Below, one piece after another: positions 23,978 through 32,341 of a stretch of 32,977 bases of DNA. Position 1 is the first letter of the stretch. Each line of letters begins with the position of its first letter. Origin of the DNA: Sulfurimonadaceae bacterium (GTDB lineage Bacteria; Campylobacterota; Campylobacteria; Campylobacterales; Sulfurimonadaceae); the NCBI GenBank assembly GCA_016744575.1, contig JADGEC010000026.1, positions 1-32,977 of the forward strand, given 5' to 3'. The notes below the pieces were generated by a model. The model saw nothing but the letters and a program-made list of their open reading frames with translations. It was not told where the DNA came from and did not search any database. The position numbers and the translations under genes are program-made.

Positions 23978-24940
23978 ATGAGTAAGATCGCAATACTTTG
24001 TTCCGGAGGTGATGTCTCCGGCATGAACCCGGCCATCAAACAATTTGTAGAGTATAGTATTGAAAACGCTCTGACACCCTACCTGGTCTATGATGGCTAT
24101 GAGGGTCTGATCGATAACAACATCCACCCAGCAAGTTATGCAGATGTCAGTGGCATCATCAATCGCGGTGGTACGAAGATACGTTCTGCAAGGTCGATGC
24201 GTTTCAAGGAACCCTCTTTTCGAGCACAGGCAAAAGCCAACCTCGACAGCCATGGTATCGACAAGCTGGTCGTGCTCGGCGGTGACGGAAGTTTTCGTGG
24301 GGTCGAGAAGTTCTATAAAGAGACGGGCATAGCCTTTAGCGGTATCCCTTCTACTATAGATAACGATATTGCCGGTACAGACTACTGTCTGGGTGTGGAC
24401 ACGGCGCTTAACATCATCCAGGGGGCGCTCGATGCCATCCGTGATACTGCCTCTTCGTTCAAACGGGCGTTCGTACTTGAAGCGATGGGTCGCGACTGCG
24501 GTTACCTGACACTGGTATCGGCATTGACATCTGGCGCAGAACTCTGCCTTATCCCAGAGGTAAAGTACGACTTAAAGGCCTATGAGCGGCTCTTTAAGCA
24601 GCAGATAGAAGATGGTAGAAACTACTTTATAGCGGTAGTCTCAGAAGGGGTAGATCAGTCTGCTCAGGAGATCTCCGACTGGTTTGAGGATGTCATCGGC
24701 ATCGAATCAAGAGCGACCGTACTTGGACATATCCAAAGAGGGGGTAACCCTACCAGCCGAGATAGACTGATGGCGTACCGTTTCGTCACGGAAGCTATTG
24801 ATGGTCTGATCGCGGGAAGAAAAGACTCGGTGATCTGTTATAACAACAGTCGTTTTAATTACAAGTCTATCGATGATGTCGTGAACAAGCCCAATGTGCT
24901 TGATCCCGAACTGCTTCGTCTGGCAAAGAATATGATGTAA
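23978..24940 (+). CDS. pfkA: ATP-type 6-phosphofructokinase
   Basis: Phosphorylates fructose-6-phosphate to fructose-1,6-bisphosphate. The PfkA pattern is complete: ILCSGGDVSGMNPAI at the N-terminus, LGGDGSFRG (100-108), where the residue after GGD is glycine as in ATP-dependent enzymes, and PSTIDNDIAGTD with catalytic Asp128. It also has LEAMGRDCGYL and LGHIQRGGNPTSRDRLMA. In GGDVSGMN the 'AP' of the common GGDAPGMN is replaced by VS. Length 320 equals E. coli PfkA. GCAGGAAGAACATAG precedes the ATG. It is transcribed away from the glycogen block and a hairpin follows, so it may be monocistronic. With fbp also in the window, the cell can run this step in both directions. Confidence 0.96.
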   Translation: MSKIAILCSGGDVSGMNPAIKQFVEYSIENALTPYLVYDGYEGLIDNNIHPASYADVSGIINRGGTKIRSARSMRFKEPSFRAQAKANLDSHGIDKLVVLGGDGSFRGVEKFYKETGIAFSGIPSTIDNDIAGTDYCLGVDTALNIIQGALDAIRDTASSFKRAFVLEAMGRDCGYLTLVSALTSGAELCLIPEVKYDLKAYERLFKQQIEDGRNYFIAVVSEGVDQSAQEISDWFEDVIGIESRATVLGHIQRGGNPTSRDRLMAYRFVTEAIDGLIAGRKDSVICYNNSRFNYKSIDDVVNKPNVLDPELLRLAKNMM

Positions 24941-24950
24941 AGATCACAGA

Positions 24951-24969
24951 AGCGGCACCTTGTGCTGCT
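24951..24969 (+). terminator. Hairpin after pfkA
   Basis: AGCGGCAC (24951-24958) pairs with GTGCTGCT (24962-24969) including one G-T pair, with a 3-nt loop, 10 nt past the stop codon. There is no proper T-run after it, so termination efficiency is uncertain. Confidence 0.4.
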
Positions 24970-25026
24970 CGATCTTACACAGTATCGCACTTTTTAGCAT
25001 ACTTTCATCGACCTTTCATAAGATCT

Positions 25027-25035
25027 TGCTAAAAT
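25027..25035 (+). promoter_or_regulatory. Candidate extended -10 promoter for gltX2
   Basis: TGCTAAAAT fits an extended -10 element (TGnTAAAAT). It lies 27 nt before the ATG at 25062 and just after a T-rich stretch. No clear -35 box is seen. Confidence 0.45.
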
Positions 25036-25061
25036 CTCATAAAAACAATCCAGGAACATCA

Positions 25062-26348
25062 ATGCTACGTTTTGCTCCCAGTCCTACTGGTGATATGCAC
25101 ATCGACGATCTCCGTATCGCACTTTTTAACTCCCTTGTCTCGAAACAGCGGGATGAACCCCTTATCGTACGTATCCAAGACACAGATACTGAAGGTAAAG
25201 ACAAAGAGGTCCTGGAGCTTCTGGGTCTCTTTGGTATAGAGTACAGTAATGTCATCTATCAAAGCAACAACCTGCGTTATCACCGCGCCATGGCGATCTC
25301 TCTGCTACAGGATAAAAAAGCGTTTAACTGCTTCTGTACAGCTGCTGATCTTGATAGAAAACGTGAACTAGCCAAGACCTATAAGACCACTTATCATTAC
25401 GATGATACCTGTACGCATCTGCGTCCCGAAGAGACTATCGATAATGAGAACCCTTTTACTATTAGATTAGTACGACCAGCCAAGACGATGAAAGTGAGTG
25501 ATGTCATCAAGGGGGAGACAGACTTCGACCCGCAAGATATCGACAGCTTTGTCATCATGGACACCGAGAAGCTCCCGACATACGACTTCGCCTGCGCGGT
25601 AGATGATATGCTCAGTGATATCTCCATCGTCATCCGCGGAGAGGATCGCTTGAGCAATACACCTAAGCAGATCGCTGTACGTGATGCGCTTGGTTATGAC
25701 AAAAAAGCAGAGTATGCACACCTGCCGAGCATCTTGAATGACTCAGACACAAAGATGAGTCAGAAAGATGAAGCTTCGAGTGTGAAATGGCTTCTTGAAG
25801 AGGGTTATCTGCCAGATGCCATCGCCAACTATCTGATCCTTCTCGGCAACAAGGTCCCGAAAGAGATCTTCACAGTAGCAGAAGCAATGGAGTGGTTCGA
25901 CCTTGACAAGCTTTCCGACTCCCCTGCCCGTTTCGATCTTGAGAGACTAAAGAGCATCAATCGTGAGCATCTAAAACGTATGGACCCGACAGAGCTTTCA
26001 CGTTATGTCGGTTTTGCAGACAGTGACATCGGCGAGGTCGCTAAGACCTACCTCGGAGAGGCTTGCACGTTCAAAGAGCTTCGTACAAAGATCGAACCGA
26101 TCTTCGCTGAGAAGAAAATACCGGAGATGTTCACTGAAGCAGCAGACAAGCTGCGCTCTACGATAGTCACTGCACCGTTCTTTGAAGAGTTTGAGATGTT
26201 TGAGTCATACCTTATTAATGAGACAGGACTTGAAGGCAACTCCTTTTCCAAACCACTACGTCTATTGTTGACTGGTGCTGAAGATGGCCCAGAGCTGGCC
26301 GATCTTTATATCCATCTTAAAAACTACCTTGGGGAGATCGTAAAATGA
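25062..26348 (+). CDS. gltX2: Glutamyl-tRNA synthetase paralogue, GltX2 type
   Basis: Class I glutamyl-tRNA synthetase homologue, 428 residues, of the second type found in Helicobacter and relatives. There it charges tRNA-Gln with glutamate for later amidation. Support includes RFAPSPTGDMH (3-13), DEASSVKWLLEEGYLPDAIA after the KMSKS position and KVPKEIF further on. Active-site signatures are altered: HIGH/HIGN is HIDD (13-16), the usual RIEDTD is RIQDTD (Gln39), and KMSKR is KMSQK (231-235). The other pocket residues (Arg3, Ser7, Tyr174, Arg192 in IRGEDRLSNT) remain. I start at 25062, with CAGGAACATCA upstream, not at the in-frame ATG at 24960, because family members begin at MLRFAPSP. It overlaps yggT by 4 nt. 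Activity may be changed; a normal gltX1 would be expected elsewhere. Confidence 0.88.
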   Translation: MLRFAPSPTGDMHIDDLRIALFNSLVSKQRDEPLIVRIQDTDTEGKDKEVLELLGLFGIEYSNVIYQSNNLRYHRAMAISLLQDKKAFNCFCTAADLDRKRELAKTYKTTYHYDDTCTHLRPEETIDNENPFTIRLVRPAKTMKVSDVIKGETDFDPQDIDSFVIMDTEKLPTYDFACAVDDMLSDISIVIRGEDRLSNTPKQIAVRDALGYDKKAEYAHLPSILNDSDTKMSQKDEASSVKWLLEEGYLPDAIANYLILLGNKVPKEIFTVAEAMEWFDLDKLSDSPARFDLERLKSINREHLKRMDPTELSRYVGFADSDIGEVAKTYLGEACTFKELRTKIEPIFAEKKIPEMFTEAADKLRSTIVTAPFFEEFEMFESYLINETGLEGNSFSKPLRLLLTGAEDGPELADLYIHLKNYLGEIVK

Positions 26349-26641
26349 GTACAATGGGAAGCATAATCTATGGACTTGGCGGCATCTTACACAGTCTTAT
26401 CACTGTCTATATCTGGGTGGTCATCATCGCCGCACTTATCAGCTGGGTCCGACCTGACCCTTACAACCCTATCGTGCAGGTACTGGGCCGTGTCACTGAG
26501 CCGGCTTACGCTTTTGTAAGACGCTTTTTTCCGACAGTGTTTAACGGCATCGACCTTGCTCCGATCATCATCATCATCGGTCTGCAGGTCCTTGATGTCA
26601 TCCTCGTGAACCTTCTCAGCGGTCTTGCCGGCTCACTGTGA
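26345..26641 (+). CDS. yggT: YggT family membrane protein
   Basis: A 98-residue integral membrane protein of the YggT family, small inner-membrane proteins with two hydrophobic blocks whose role is not settled (links to osmotic tolerance, division and cell-envelope functions are reported in different bacteria). The typical features are IWVVIIAALISWVRPDPYNPIVQVLGR... (read here as two pieces, IWVVIIAALISWV and RPDPYNPIVQVL), a second block rich in Ile/Leu near the C-terminus (APIIIIIGLQVLDVILV), and ARG/PRO-containing linker TEPAYAFVRRFFP. It overlaps gltX2 by 4 nt at the start and the transglycosylase gene by 4 nt at the end, so the three genes are translationally coupled. Confidence 0.92.
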   Translation: MSTMGSIIYGLGGILHSLITVYIWVVIIAALISWVRPDPYNPIVQVLGRVTEPAYAFVRRFFPTVFNGIDLAPIIIIIGLQVLDVILVNLLSGLAGSL

Positions 26642-28254
26642 TCCGTCTACTATCGACTGCCCTGCTCCTGGCGGGTATGGGTCATGCAGTCACACTTACG
26701 GAGATCGACACAAAAGTCCCGAGTCGGGCAAAGAACTTCCTTATCTGGCAATACCTTCAACAAGACATCACCCCTGTACAAGCAGACAAGGCTTTTTATC
26801 AGATCCGTGATGTCGATAGAAAGCTCTTTTTCACTTATGCTAAAAAAAGCAGTGATAAAGCGGTCAAATATACTGCTCGATGTATGAAGCTCAGCGGTAA
26901 GGAGATGATGCATACTGATGATGAGGATTGCCAGCGTATCGCCATAGCTCCACACAAAGTCACCTCGGTGACCGTCAAAGATCGGCAGAGACTTTTAGAA
27001 GTCTTTAAGGGAAAAGAGGAGGAGAAGTGGCTGAAGATGCTGGCTGACAGCTCTCTTTCAGAAAACCTTGAGATCTACGACTCAGGGCTCTACCTGCGCA
27101 TGAGCAATAGTGCCGGCAGGACTTTCAGGCAGAAGAACTTCAACCATACTGTCTCACCGGAGTTCATGCAGCAGCTCTCCAAAAGTCCCGGCTTTTCCAG
27201 ATTTGTCCTTTTGGTCGTGACTGACCCCAAGATGGATAAGTTACAGCGTTCGCTCACCGTGCTTGATGGTGCGGGCCTCAATGCAGATACCAACTTCTTT
27301 CTGGCTATGAACCGACTTAAGTTCTCTCAGGAGAAGGAGGCACTTAGGCATCTTGATATTGTCTATAAGGACTCCTACTTTCGCATGCATAAAGATAAGG
27401 CACTTTTTTGGATGTACCAGATAACAAAGAAGAAGAAGTACCTTGAGACGTTGAGTGAAAGCTTTGATCTTAATATCTACTCCCTCTATGCCAAAGAGTC
27501 CACAGAGACTAAGATCGATAACTACTACACTATTTTAAAGACAGTCGATGAACCTACGGATATCGATCTCCAAGACCCATTCGTCTGGCTGGACCTGCTT
27601 GAGAAGACCAAGGCGACGCCAAAGAAAGAGCTCTTCGAACTTTCACGACAGTACAAAAGCAAAACGCTCCTTCCCTTACAGTCGTTTATCGTCGAACGTG
27701 CTTATGACTATCAGGTACAAAACTACATAACTCCCTATGCGGAGAGTATGGAGAAGCTTACACATGACGAGAAAGCACTTATGCTCTCTTTGATGCGACA
27801 GGAGAGTAGGTTCATCCCCTCTGCACTCTCCTACTCTTATGCCCTTGGTCTGATGCAGATCATGCCATTTCTGGTACGCTCACTGGACAAAGATGCCAAA
27901 GAACCGAGAGAGACACTCTCACAGATGTTTGAGCCTGAACGTAACATCGAGTACGCCACACGACATCTCGACTGGTTGAAGAAAAGTATCTACCATCCAC
28001 TTTTCATCGCTTACGCCTACAACGGTGGTATTGGTTTTACAAAACGACATCTGCAAGGCGGTACGTTTAGAGAGGGAGCGTATGAGCCATTTTTGAGTAT
28101 GGAGATGATGGCCAACTCACAAAGTCGTGAGTATGGGAAGAAAGTCCTGGCCAATTATGTGATCTATAAGAGGATATATGGTGAGCCGGTCTCTATATCT
28201 CACCTTTTTGATACTTTAACTCAGCCATCCCATACGGATCGATTTCGAAAGTAA
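26638..28254 (+). CDS. slt: Soluble-type lytic murein transglycosylase
   Basis: Periplasmic enzyme that cleaves peptidoglycan glycan strands to form 1,6-anhydro ends. The start is GTG at 26638, overlapping the yggT stop (GTGA). A short signal peptide (MIRLLSTALLLAGMGHA) is followed by a helical region of about 350 residues, as in the Slt70 superhelix. The C-terminal SLT domain has catalytic Glu389 in SLMRQESRF, then YSYALGLMQIMP and AYAYNGGIGFTKRHL. The length of 538 is somewhat below E. coli Slt (645). The last 62 nt overlap the end of the convergent lipoprotein gene. Campylobacterota homologues are usually annotated as Slt. Confidence 0.93.
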   Translation: MIRLLSTALLLAGMGHAVTLTEIDTKVPSRAKNFLIWQYLQQDITPVQADKAFYQIRDVDRKLFFTYAKKSSDKAVKYTARCMKLSGKEMMHTDDEDCQRIAIAPHKVTSVTVKDRQRLLEVFKGKEEEKWLKMLADSSLSENLEIYDSGLYLRMSNSAGRTFRQKNFNHTVSPEFMQQLSKSPGFSRFVLLVVTDPKMDKLQRSLTVLDGAGLNADTNFFLAMNRLKFSQEKEALRHLDIVYKDSYFRMHKDKALFWMYQITKKKKYLETLSESFDLNIYSLYAKESTETKIDNYYTILKTVDEPTDIDLQDPFVWLDLLEKTKATPKKELFELSRQYKSKTLLPLQSFIVERAYDYQVQNYITPYAESMEKLTHDEKALMLSLMRQESRFIPSALSYSYALGLMQIMPFLVRSLDKDAKEPRETLSQMFEPERNIEYATRHLDWLKKSIYHPLFIAYAYNGGIGFTKRHLQGGTFREGAYEPFLSMEMMANSQSREYGKKVLANYVIYKRIYGEPVSISHLFDTLTQPSHTDRFRK

Positions 28255-28699
28255 GTTTCATCGGACCGTCCTGCTGGACAGGAAAGGTGATAAGATAGTA
28301 ACGGTTCCACTCGTTCTTGATCGGCATCAATGTTCGAAGCTGGTCATCTTTTTTCAGCTCTTTGGCATCAAAATAGAAATCACCGTTCAATGTAAGGGCT
28401 ACTTCCGGAGCTTTTAGGTCCGCTTTGTAGAAGAGCCGGATGTCATCTTGAAGGTAGAGTGAGACAAAAAACGACTCGGTCTTCTCACTGGCATACTTTC
28501 CTGGAAGGGTCTCGTTAAGATAGATGGTAGAGATGATAGCCTTAGTCTCAAAGCTCTGTACGATGGTCGATGTCCTGAGGTTGGAGATGGCACGTTCATG
28601 TGCTTCATCTAGCTTAAAGACATCAAAAGCTGTCGATCTGGAGCAACCACTGAACGTCAAGATCAGTGCCGTCAAGAGTATGGAATAGAGTCGAATCAA
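28193..28699 (-). CDS. Predicted lipoprotein, unknown function
   Basis: A 168-residue protein with a lipoprotein-type signal (MIRLYSILLTALILTFSGC, Cys19; the -3 residue is Phe, a little unusual). The mature part looks beta-rich, with alternating strands such as FFVSLYLQDDIRLFYKADL and a closing MKLTFEIDPYGMAELKYQKG. I do not recognise a family. The start codon is TTG at 28699, supported by AAAGG 6 nt upstream and by the signal peptide beginning exactly there. Its 3' end overlaps the slt coding region by 62 nt in antisense, so both C-termini are constrained by the same DNA. It is transcribed divergently from mobB. Confidence 0.8.
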   Translation of the reverse strand: MIRLYSILLTALILTFSGCSRSTAFDVFKLDEAHERAISNLRTSTIVQSFETKAIISTIYLNETLPGKYASEKTESFFVSLYLQDDIRLFYKADLKAPEVALTLNGDFYFDAKELKKDDQLRTLMPIKNEWNRYYLITFPVQQDGPMKLTFEIDPYGMAELKYQKGEI

Positions 28700-28804
28700 A
28701 AAAGACCTTTCAAGGGTGATGTGCGATGGTGCATTATACCAAAAGAAAGGTATTGAATCCTCCTTTCTGCCTTGCTGTTAAACAGTATTTTAATGATTGT
28801 TCAC

Positions 28805-28810
28805 TATAAT
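28805..28810 (+). promoter_or_regulatory. Candidate -10 box for the mobB operon
   Basis: A consensus TATAAT in TCACTATAATAACTC lies 29 nt before the mobB ATG. A short palindrome CTGTTAAACAG (28775-28785) sits near the expected -35 position and could be an operator. Confidence 0.5.
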
Positions 28811-28838
28811 AACTCGAAATTACAGACTATGGATATAT

Positions 28839-29345
28839 ATGGCAAAAAAACGACTGGCAGTAGCTTTTACGGGACCATCGAACAGCGGTAAGACGACGTT
28901 GATATTGAAGGTAGCGCGTAAGTTGATCCATGAGCATGGAAAAGAGGTCGCGATCGTCAAGAACGACCCTAAAGACAAGGCTCGGTTCGATGTCGCAGGT
29001 AAAGACAGCTATAAGTTCTCCGATACCGGTGCAGAGGTCATCGTGACCTCACCGACACGCACCACTCTCTTCTCTCACCGCCATAAAGAACTTGACGATA
29101 TCGTCGCACTGTTTGGTGATTTTGACATCCTACTGGTCGAAGGGCTCAAGAACCTTCCGCTTCCACGCATCAGCATCTTTCGCGACCAGCTTGATCCTGA
29201 CTACTTTCCCTATATGAACGCATTGGCTATAGATCATTCTATCGATCCCTCTGAGTATGATCTGCCGGACAACATCGCGATGCTTGACCTTAACTGCGCC
29301 GACGATGTGATTGAGTGGATACTAAACAATGCAAAGGTGATCTAG
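28839..29345 (+). CDS. mobB: MobB-like molybdopterin-guanine dinucleotide biosynthesis protein
   Basis: GTP-binding P-loop protein of the MobB family, which helps MobA attach GMP to molybdopterin for bis-MGD enzymes. The P-loop is GPSNSGKTT (12-20), followed by [21 protein letters not shown], where many MobB proteins have a similar His/Asp-rich stretch, and [16 protein letters not shown], the usual VEG motif. Length 168 matches the family. I use the ATG at 28839 (GGAT 6-9 nt upstream), not the in-frame ATG at 28797, because the P-loop protein normally begins a few residues before the loop and the TATAAT box lies between the two. One nucleotide separates it from fbp, so the operon is clear although the functional link is not. 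Confidence 0.92.
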   Translation: MAKKRLAVAFTGPSNSGKTTLILKVARKLIHEHGKEVAIVKNDPKDKARFDVAGKDSYKFSDTGAEVIVTSPTRTTLFSHRHKELDDIVALFGDFDILLVEGLKNLPLPRISIFRDQLDPDYFPYMNALAIDHSIDPSEYDLPDNIAMLDLNCADDVIEWILNNAKVI

Positions 29346-29346
29346 A

Positions 29347-30201
29347 ATGACATCACTCGCAAATATTTTTCAGGGTATTGAGAACTCTGCTCTCCGTATC
29401 AGAGATGCTGTTACCAATGAAGACACAGACTACTCTGCAAAGTCAAACCAGTCTGGTGAGATCCAGCTAAAGCTGGACATCCTCAGTGACCTTATCATCG
29501 CCGAAGAGTTTTCCAAGCTTCCTGAAGTGAAGTCGATCGCTAGTGAGGAGAAGGAAGAGGAAGAGGTACTGCATGAAGATGGTGAGTTCCTTATCGCTTA
29601 TGACCCACTTGACGGTTCAAGCCTGATCAATGTCAACTTGAGTGTCGGTTCGATCTTCGGCATCTATCGTGGCGGATGGAGTGCAGAGAAGATGGTCGCT
29701 TCAGTCTATGTGGTCTATGGTCCGAGAACTGAGATGGTGACGGCCTATAAGAAGCAGGTACGTCACTATATCTATCGTCACGGCCGCTTTAAAGAACTTG
29801 AACAGATCAAGTTGGGAAAACGCGGCACGCTGAACGCTCCGGGCGGGACTCAGCAGAACTGGACCAAAAAGCACAAAGCGATGGTAGATGGCCTTTTCAG
29901 TGATGGTTATCGTCTGCGTTACTCTGGCGGTATGGTCCCTGACCTGCACCACATCTTGCTAAAAGGCGGCGGACTCTTCAGTTATCCTGCCACTTCAGAC
30001 AAACCACTTGGTAAGCTTCGCAAACTCTTTGAGGTCTTTCCTTTTGCCTTTGTCTATGAGATGGCTGGTGGTGAAGCTATCGATGAGAACGGTGGACGCC
30101 TGTTAGAGCTTCCTTGTAGTGATCCGCATGAGACATCACCATGTTTCTTCGGTTCTGAGTATGAGATAGGTCTTGTAAAAGATGTCTACGGAGCAAACTG
30201 A
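29347..30201 (+). CDS. fbp: Class I fructose-1,6-bisphosphatase
   Basis: Removes the 1-phosphate of fructose-1,6-bisphosphate in gluconeogenesis and the Calvin-type pathways. The metal- and substrate-binding signature [18 protein letters not shown] (84-101) is intact, preceded by [11 protein letters not shown], which supplies acidic metal ligands. The ending region [15 protein letters not shown] is also typical. At 284 residues it is shorter than E. coli Fbp (332) but close to what I expect for Campylobacterota. It follows mobB by 1 nt and overlaps the next small gene by 20 nt. In an autotroph using the reductive TCA cycle, as many relatives do, it would direct fixed carbon to hexose and to the storage glucan made by the block upstream. 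Confidence 0.96.
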   Translation: MTSLANIFQGIENSALRIRDAVTNEDTDYSAKSNQSGEIQLKLDILSDLIIAEEFSKLPEVKSIASEEKEEEEVLHEDGEFLIAYDPLDGSSLINVNLSVGSIFGIYRGGWSAEKMVASVYVVYGPRTEMVTAYKKQVRHYIYRHGRFKELEQIKLGKRGTLNAPGGTQQNWTKKHKAMVDGLFSDGYRLRYSGGMVPDLHHILLKGGGLFSYPATSDKPLGKLRKLFEVFPFAFVYEMAGGEAIDENGGRLLELPCSDPHETSPCFFGSEYEIGLVKDVYGAN

Positions 30202-30379
30202 GGTCTTTGAACAGCGCCTTGATGCTGCGATGCAAAAGCTTCAAGAGTGCCAAAAAGAGAAACAACTAAAAAGCTGCAGTAAATGTGAGCAGTACATCGG
30301 CTGTGAGATACGAAGAGCGTACGTACAGACTGTTTATGACAGCATGTCCAAAGGTGAGACCGGCGGATTTGAGTTTTAA
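30182..30379 (+). CDS. Small four-cysteine protein, unknown
   Basis: A 65-residue protein overlapping the end of fbp by 20 nt and ending 27 nt before metG, which makes it a real operon member. It has an N-terminal helix ([19 protein letters not shown]), then four cysteines (Cys23, Cys32, Cys35, Cys41; [11 protein letters not shown]) and a basic helix ending in [14 protein letters not shown]. The C-x2-C-x5-C spacing could bind zinc or an iron-sulfur cluster, but no named family comes to mind. There is no signal peptide. It is probably conserved next to metG in relatives; this is inference. Confidence 0.8.
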   Translation: MSTEQTEVFEQRLDAAMQKLQECQKEKQLKSCSKCEQYIGCEIRRAYVQTVYDSMSKGETGGFEF

Positions 30380-30406
30380 TCTATTGAGAGAGAGAATCAT
30401 CAACAT

Positions 30407-32341
30407 ATGAGCAACTATATAACTACCCCTATCTATTATGTCAACGGCGAAGCGCACATAGGTCATGCCTATACTACTTTTATAGCCGATACGATGGCCC
30501 GATTTTCACGTCTACGTGGTGAAGACACCTACTTTCTGACAGGTACAGACGAACATGGACAGAAGATCGAGGAGTCAGCCAAGAAGAATGGCCGCTCGAC
30601 TAAAGAGTTCGCCGATGAGATATCTGAGTCGTTTAAAAACCTATGGGATGAGTTTGGCATCAGTTATGACCAGTTCATCCGTACGACAGATGACAAACAT
30701 AAACTTGGTGTACAAAACGCCTTCTTGAAGATGTTTGAGAAGGGCGATATCTATAAAGGACATTATGAGGGACACTACTGTGTAAGTTGTGAGACCTTTT
30801 TCCCGGAGATCCAGCTGATAGATGGTGAGTTCTGTCCTGACTGCGGACGCTCTACCAGTACGGTCAAAGAGGAGAGTTACTTCTTCAAGCTCTCAGAGTA
30901 TGAGCAGAAACTGCTTGACTACTATGATGCAAACCCTGAGTTCATCCTCCCGAGATCTCGCCGTAACGAAGTCATCAACTTCGTAAAAGGTGGCCTCAAC
31001 GATCTCTCTGTGACACGTACCAGTTTCACCTGGGGTGTCAAGATGCCAGAATCGATGCAAGACGATAAACATGTCATGTATGTCTGGCTTGATGCGCTGC
31101 TGAACTATGTCACGGCGCTGGGTTATGGCAGTGATGAGAAAAACATGGACTACTGGCCAGCGACTATGCATCTTGTCGGTAAAGACATCCTACGTTTTCA
31201 TGCTATCTACTGGCCTGCGTTCTTGATGAGTCTGGACCTTCCATTGCCAAAGCACATCGCGGCGCATGGCTGGTGGACACGTGATGGTGAGAAGATGAGT
31301 AAGTCAAAAGGTAACGTAGTCATCCCTAAAGAGGTCGCAGACGCTTATGGTGTCGAGAACCTCCGTTACTTCATGATGCGTGAGGTCCCATTTGGACAAG
31401 ATGGTGACTTCTCTCAGCGTGCGTTCATCGACCGTATCAACTCAGACCTGAGCAATGACCTTGGTAACCTGCTCAACCGTATCATCGGTATGAGCGGAAA
31501 ATACAGTGAGTTCCATATAGATAGTCAGCATGTCCTGGAGTACCACACCAAAGAAGTCGACGCGATGAACCTGGTGCTTGACGCACTTGAGCCTTTCCTC
31601 GATGAGCTTCAGACACACCGTTACCTTGAAGAGTTATGGAAACTCTTTACCATTGGTAACAAAGCTATTGAAGAGCACGCTCCATGGGTAAAGATGAAAG
31701 CAGACAAAAAGGATGAGGCGCTGGCTACGGTCGCACTTGTCGCAAACGTACTTGCACGTGCATCTGTCATGCTGCACCCTTTCATGCCGGAGACGACTAA
31801 TACCGTCGCTGACGCACTTGGATTTACCATTAACACTGAGAGTTACCAGGAGCTTATCAAAAAGCGTACTATGCTAGCAGCGTTTACCATCAAAAAAGTA
31901 CCACCTCTTTTCCCTCGTGTCGAAGAGCCGTTGATCCCTGAAGCACCAAAAGCAGTGATCGAGTCACATGCGTCAAAAGTCGAAGAGCCAAAGATAGAAG
32001 AGATCGAAGAGGACAACCTTATCACCTTCGATCAGTTCTTCGAGACTACACTGAAAGTCGGTACAGTCGTAGAGGCCGAAGAGGTACCAAAGAGTAAAAA
32101 ACTACTCAAGCTTCAAGTCGACCTTGGTGATGCACGACCACGACAGATCATTGCTGGCATAAAGACCTTCTATTCGGCAGAGTCACTGCTCAACACACAG
32201 GTGTGTGTAGTCGCCAACTTGAAACCTGCAAAACTGATGGGTAATCTCTCTGAGGGCATGTTGCTAGCTGCCAAAGATGAAGATGGCCTCTGTCTGATCC
32301 GACCAGAAAAACCAAGAAAGGCCGGCGCAATTATTGGATGA
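30407..32341 (+). CDS. metG: Methionyl-tRNA synthetase
   Basis: Attaches methionine to tRNA-Met. Class I signatures are intact: HIGH at 17-20 (NGEAHIGHAYT) and KMSKS at 296-300. A four-cysteine zinc knuckle is visible (Cys125, Cys128, Cys143, Cys146), and the WLDALLNYVTALGY segment is typical of the catalytic domain. The anticodon-binding helical domain follows. The C-terminal 100 residues are an EMAPII-like tRNA-binding/dimerisation domain (FFETTLKVGTVVEAEEVP, then IIAGIKTFY and NLKPAKLMGNLSEGMLLAA). Between the two lies a Glu/Pro-rich linker (about 510-535). Length 644 is normal for the dimeric form. The stop overlaps the next start by 4 nt. Confidence 0.97.
   Translation: MSNYITTPIYYVNGEAHIGHAYTTFIADTMARFSRLRGEDTYFLTGTDEHGQKIEESAKKNGRSTKEFADEISESFKNLWDEFGISYDQFIRTTDDKHKLGVQNAFLKMFEKGDIYKGHYEGHYCVSCETFFPEIQLIDGEFCPDCGRSTSTVKEESYFFKLSEYEQKLLDYYDANPEFILPRSRRNEVINFVKGGLNDLSVTRTSFTWGVKMPESMQDDKHVMYVWLDALLNYVTALGYGSDEKNMDYWPATMHLVGKDILRFHAIYWPAFLMSLDLPLPKHIAAHGWWTRDGEKMSKSKGNVVIPKEVADAYGVENLRYFMMREVPFGQDGDFSQRAFIDRINSDLSNDLGNLLNRIIGMSGKYSEFHIDSQHVLEYHTKEVDAMNLVLDALEPFLDELQTHRYLEELWKLFTIGNKAIEEHAPWVKMKADKKDEALATVALVANVLARASVMLHPFMPETTNTVADALGFTINTESYQELIKKRTMLAAFTIKKVPPLFPRVEEPLIPEAPKAVIESHASKVEEPKIEEIEEDNLITFDQFFETTLKVGTVVEAEEVPKSKKLLKLQVDLGDARPRQIIAGIKTFYSAESLLNTQVCVVANLKPAKLMGNLSEGMLLAAKDEDGLCLIRPEKPRKAGAIIG

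Noticed and set aside
23834-24253. 139-codon minus-strand ORF overlapping the start of pfkA
   Set aside because: It lies antisense to the strongly conserved pfkA N-terminus and has unusual Cys-rich composition; it is a shadow frame.
24960-25061. N-terminal extension of GltX2 from an upstream in-frame ATG
   Set aside because: The extension is unlike any family member, it would cover the candidate promoter, and MLRFAPSPTG with a proper ribosome binding site begins at 25062.
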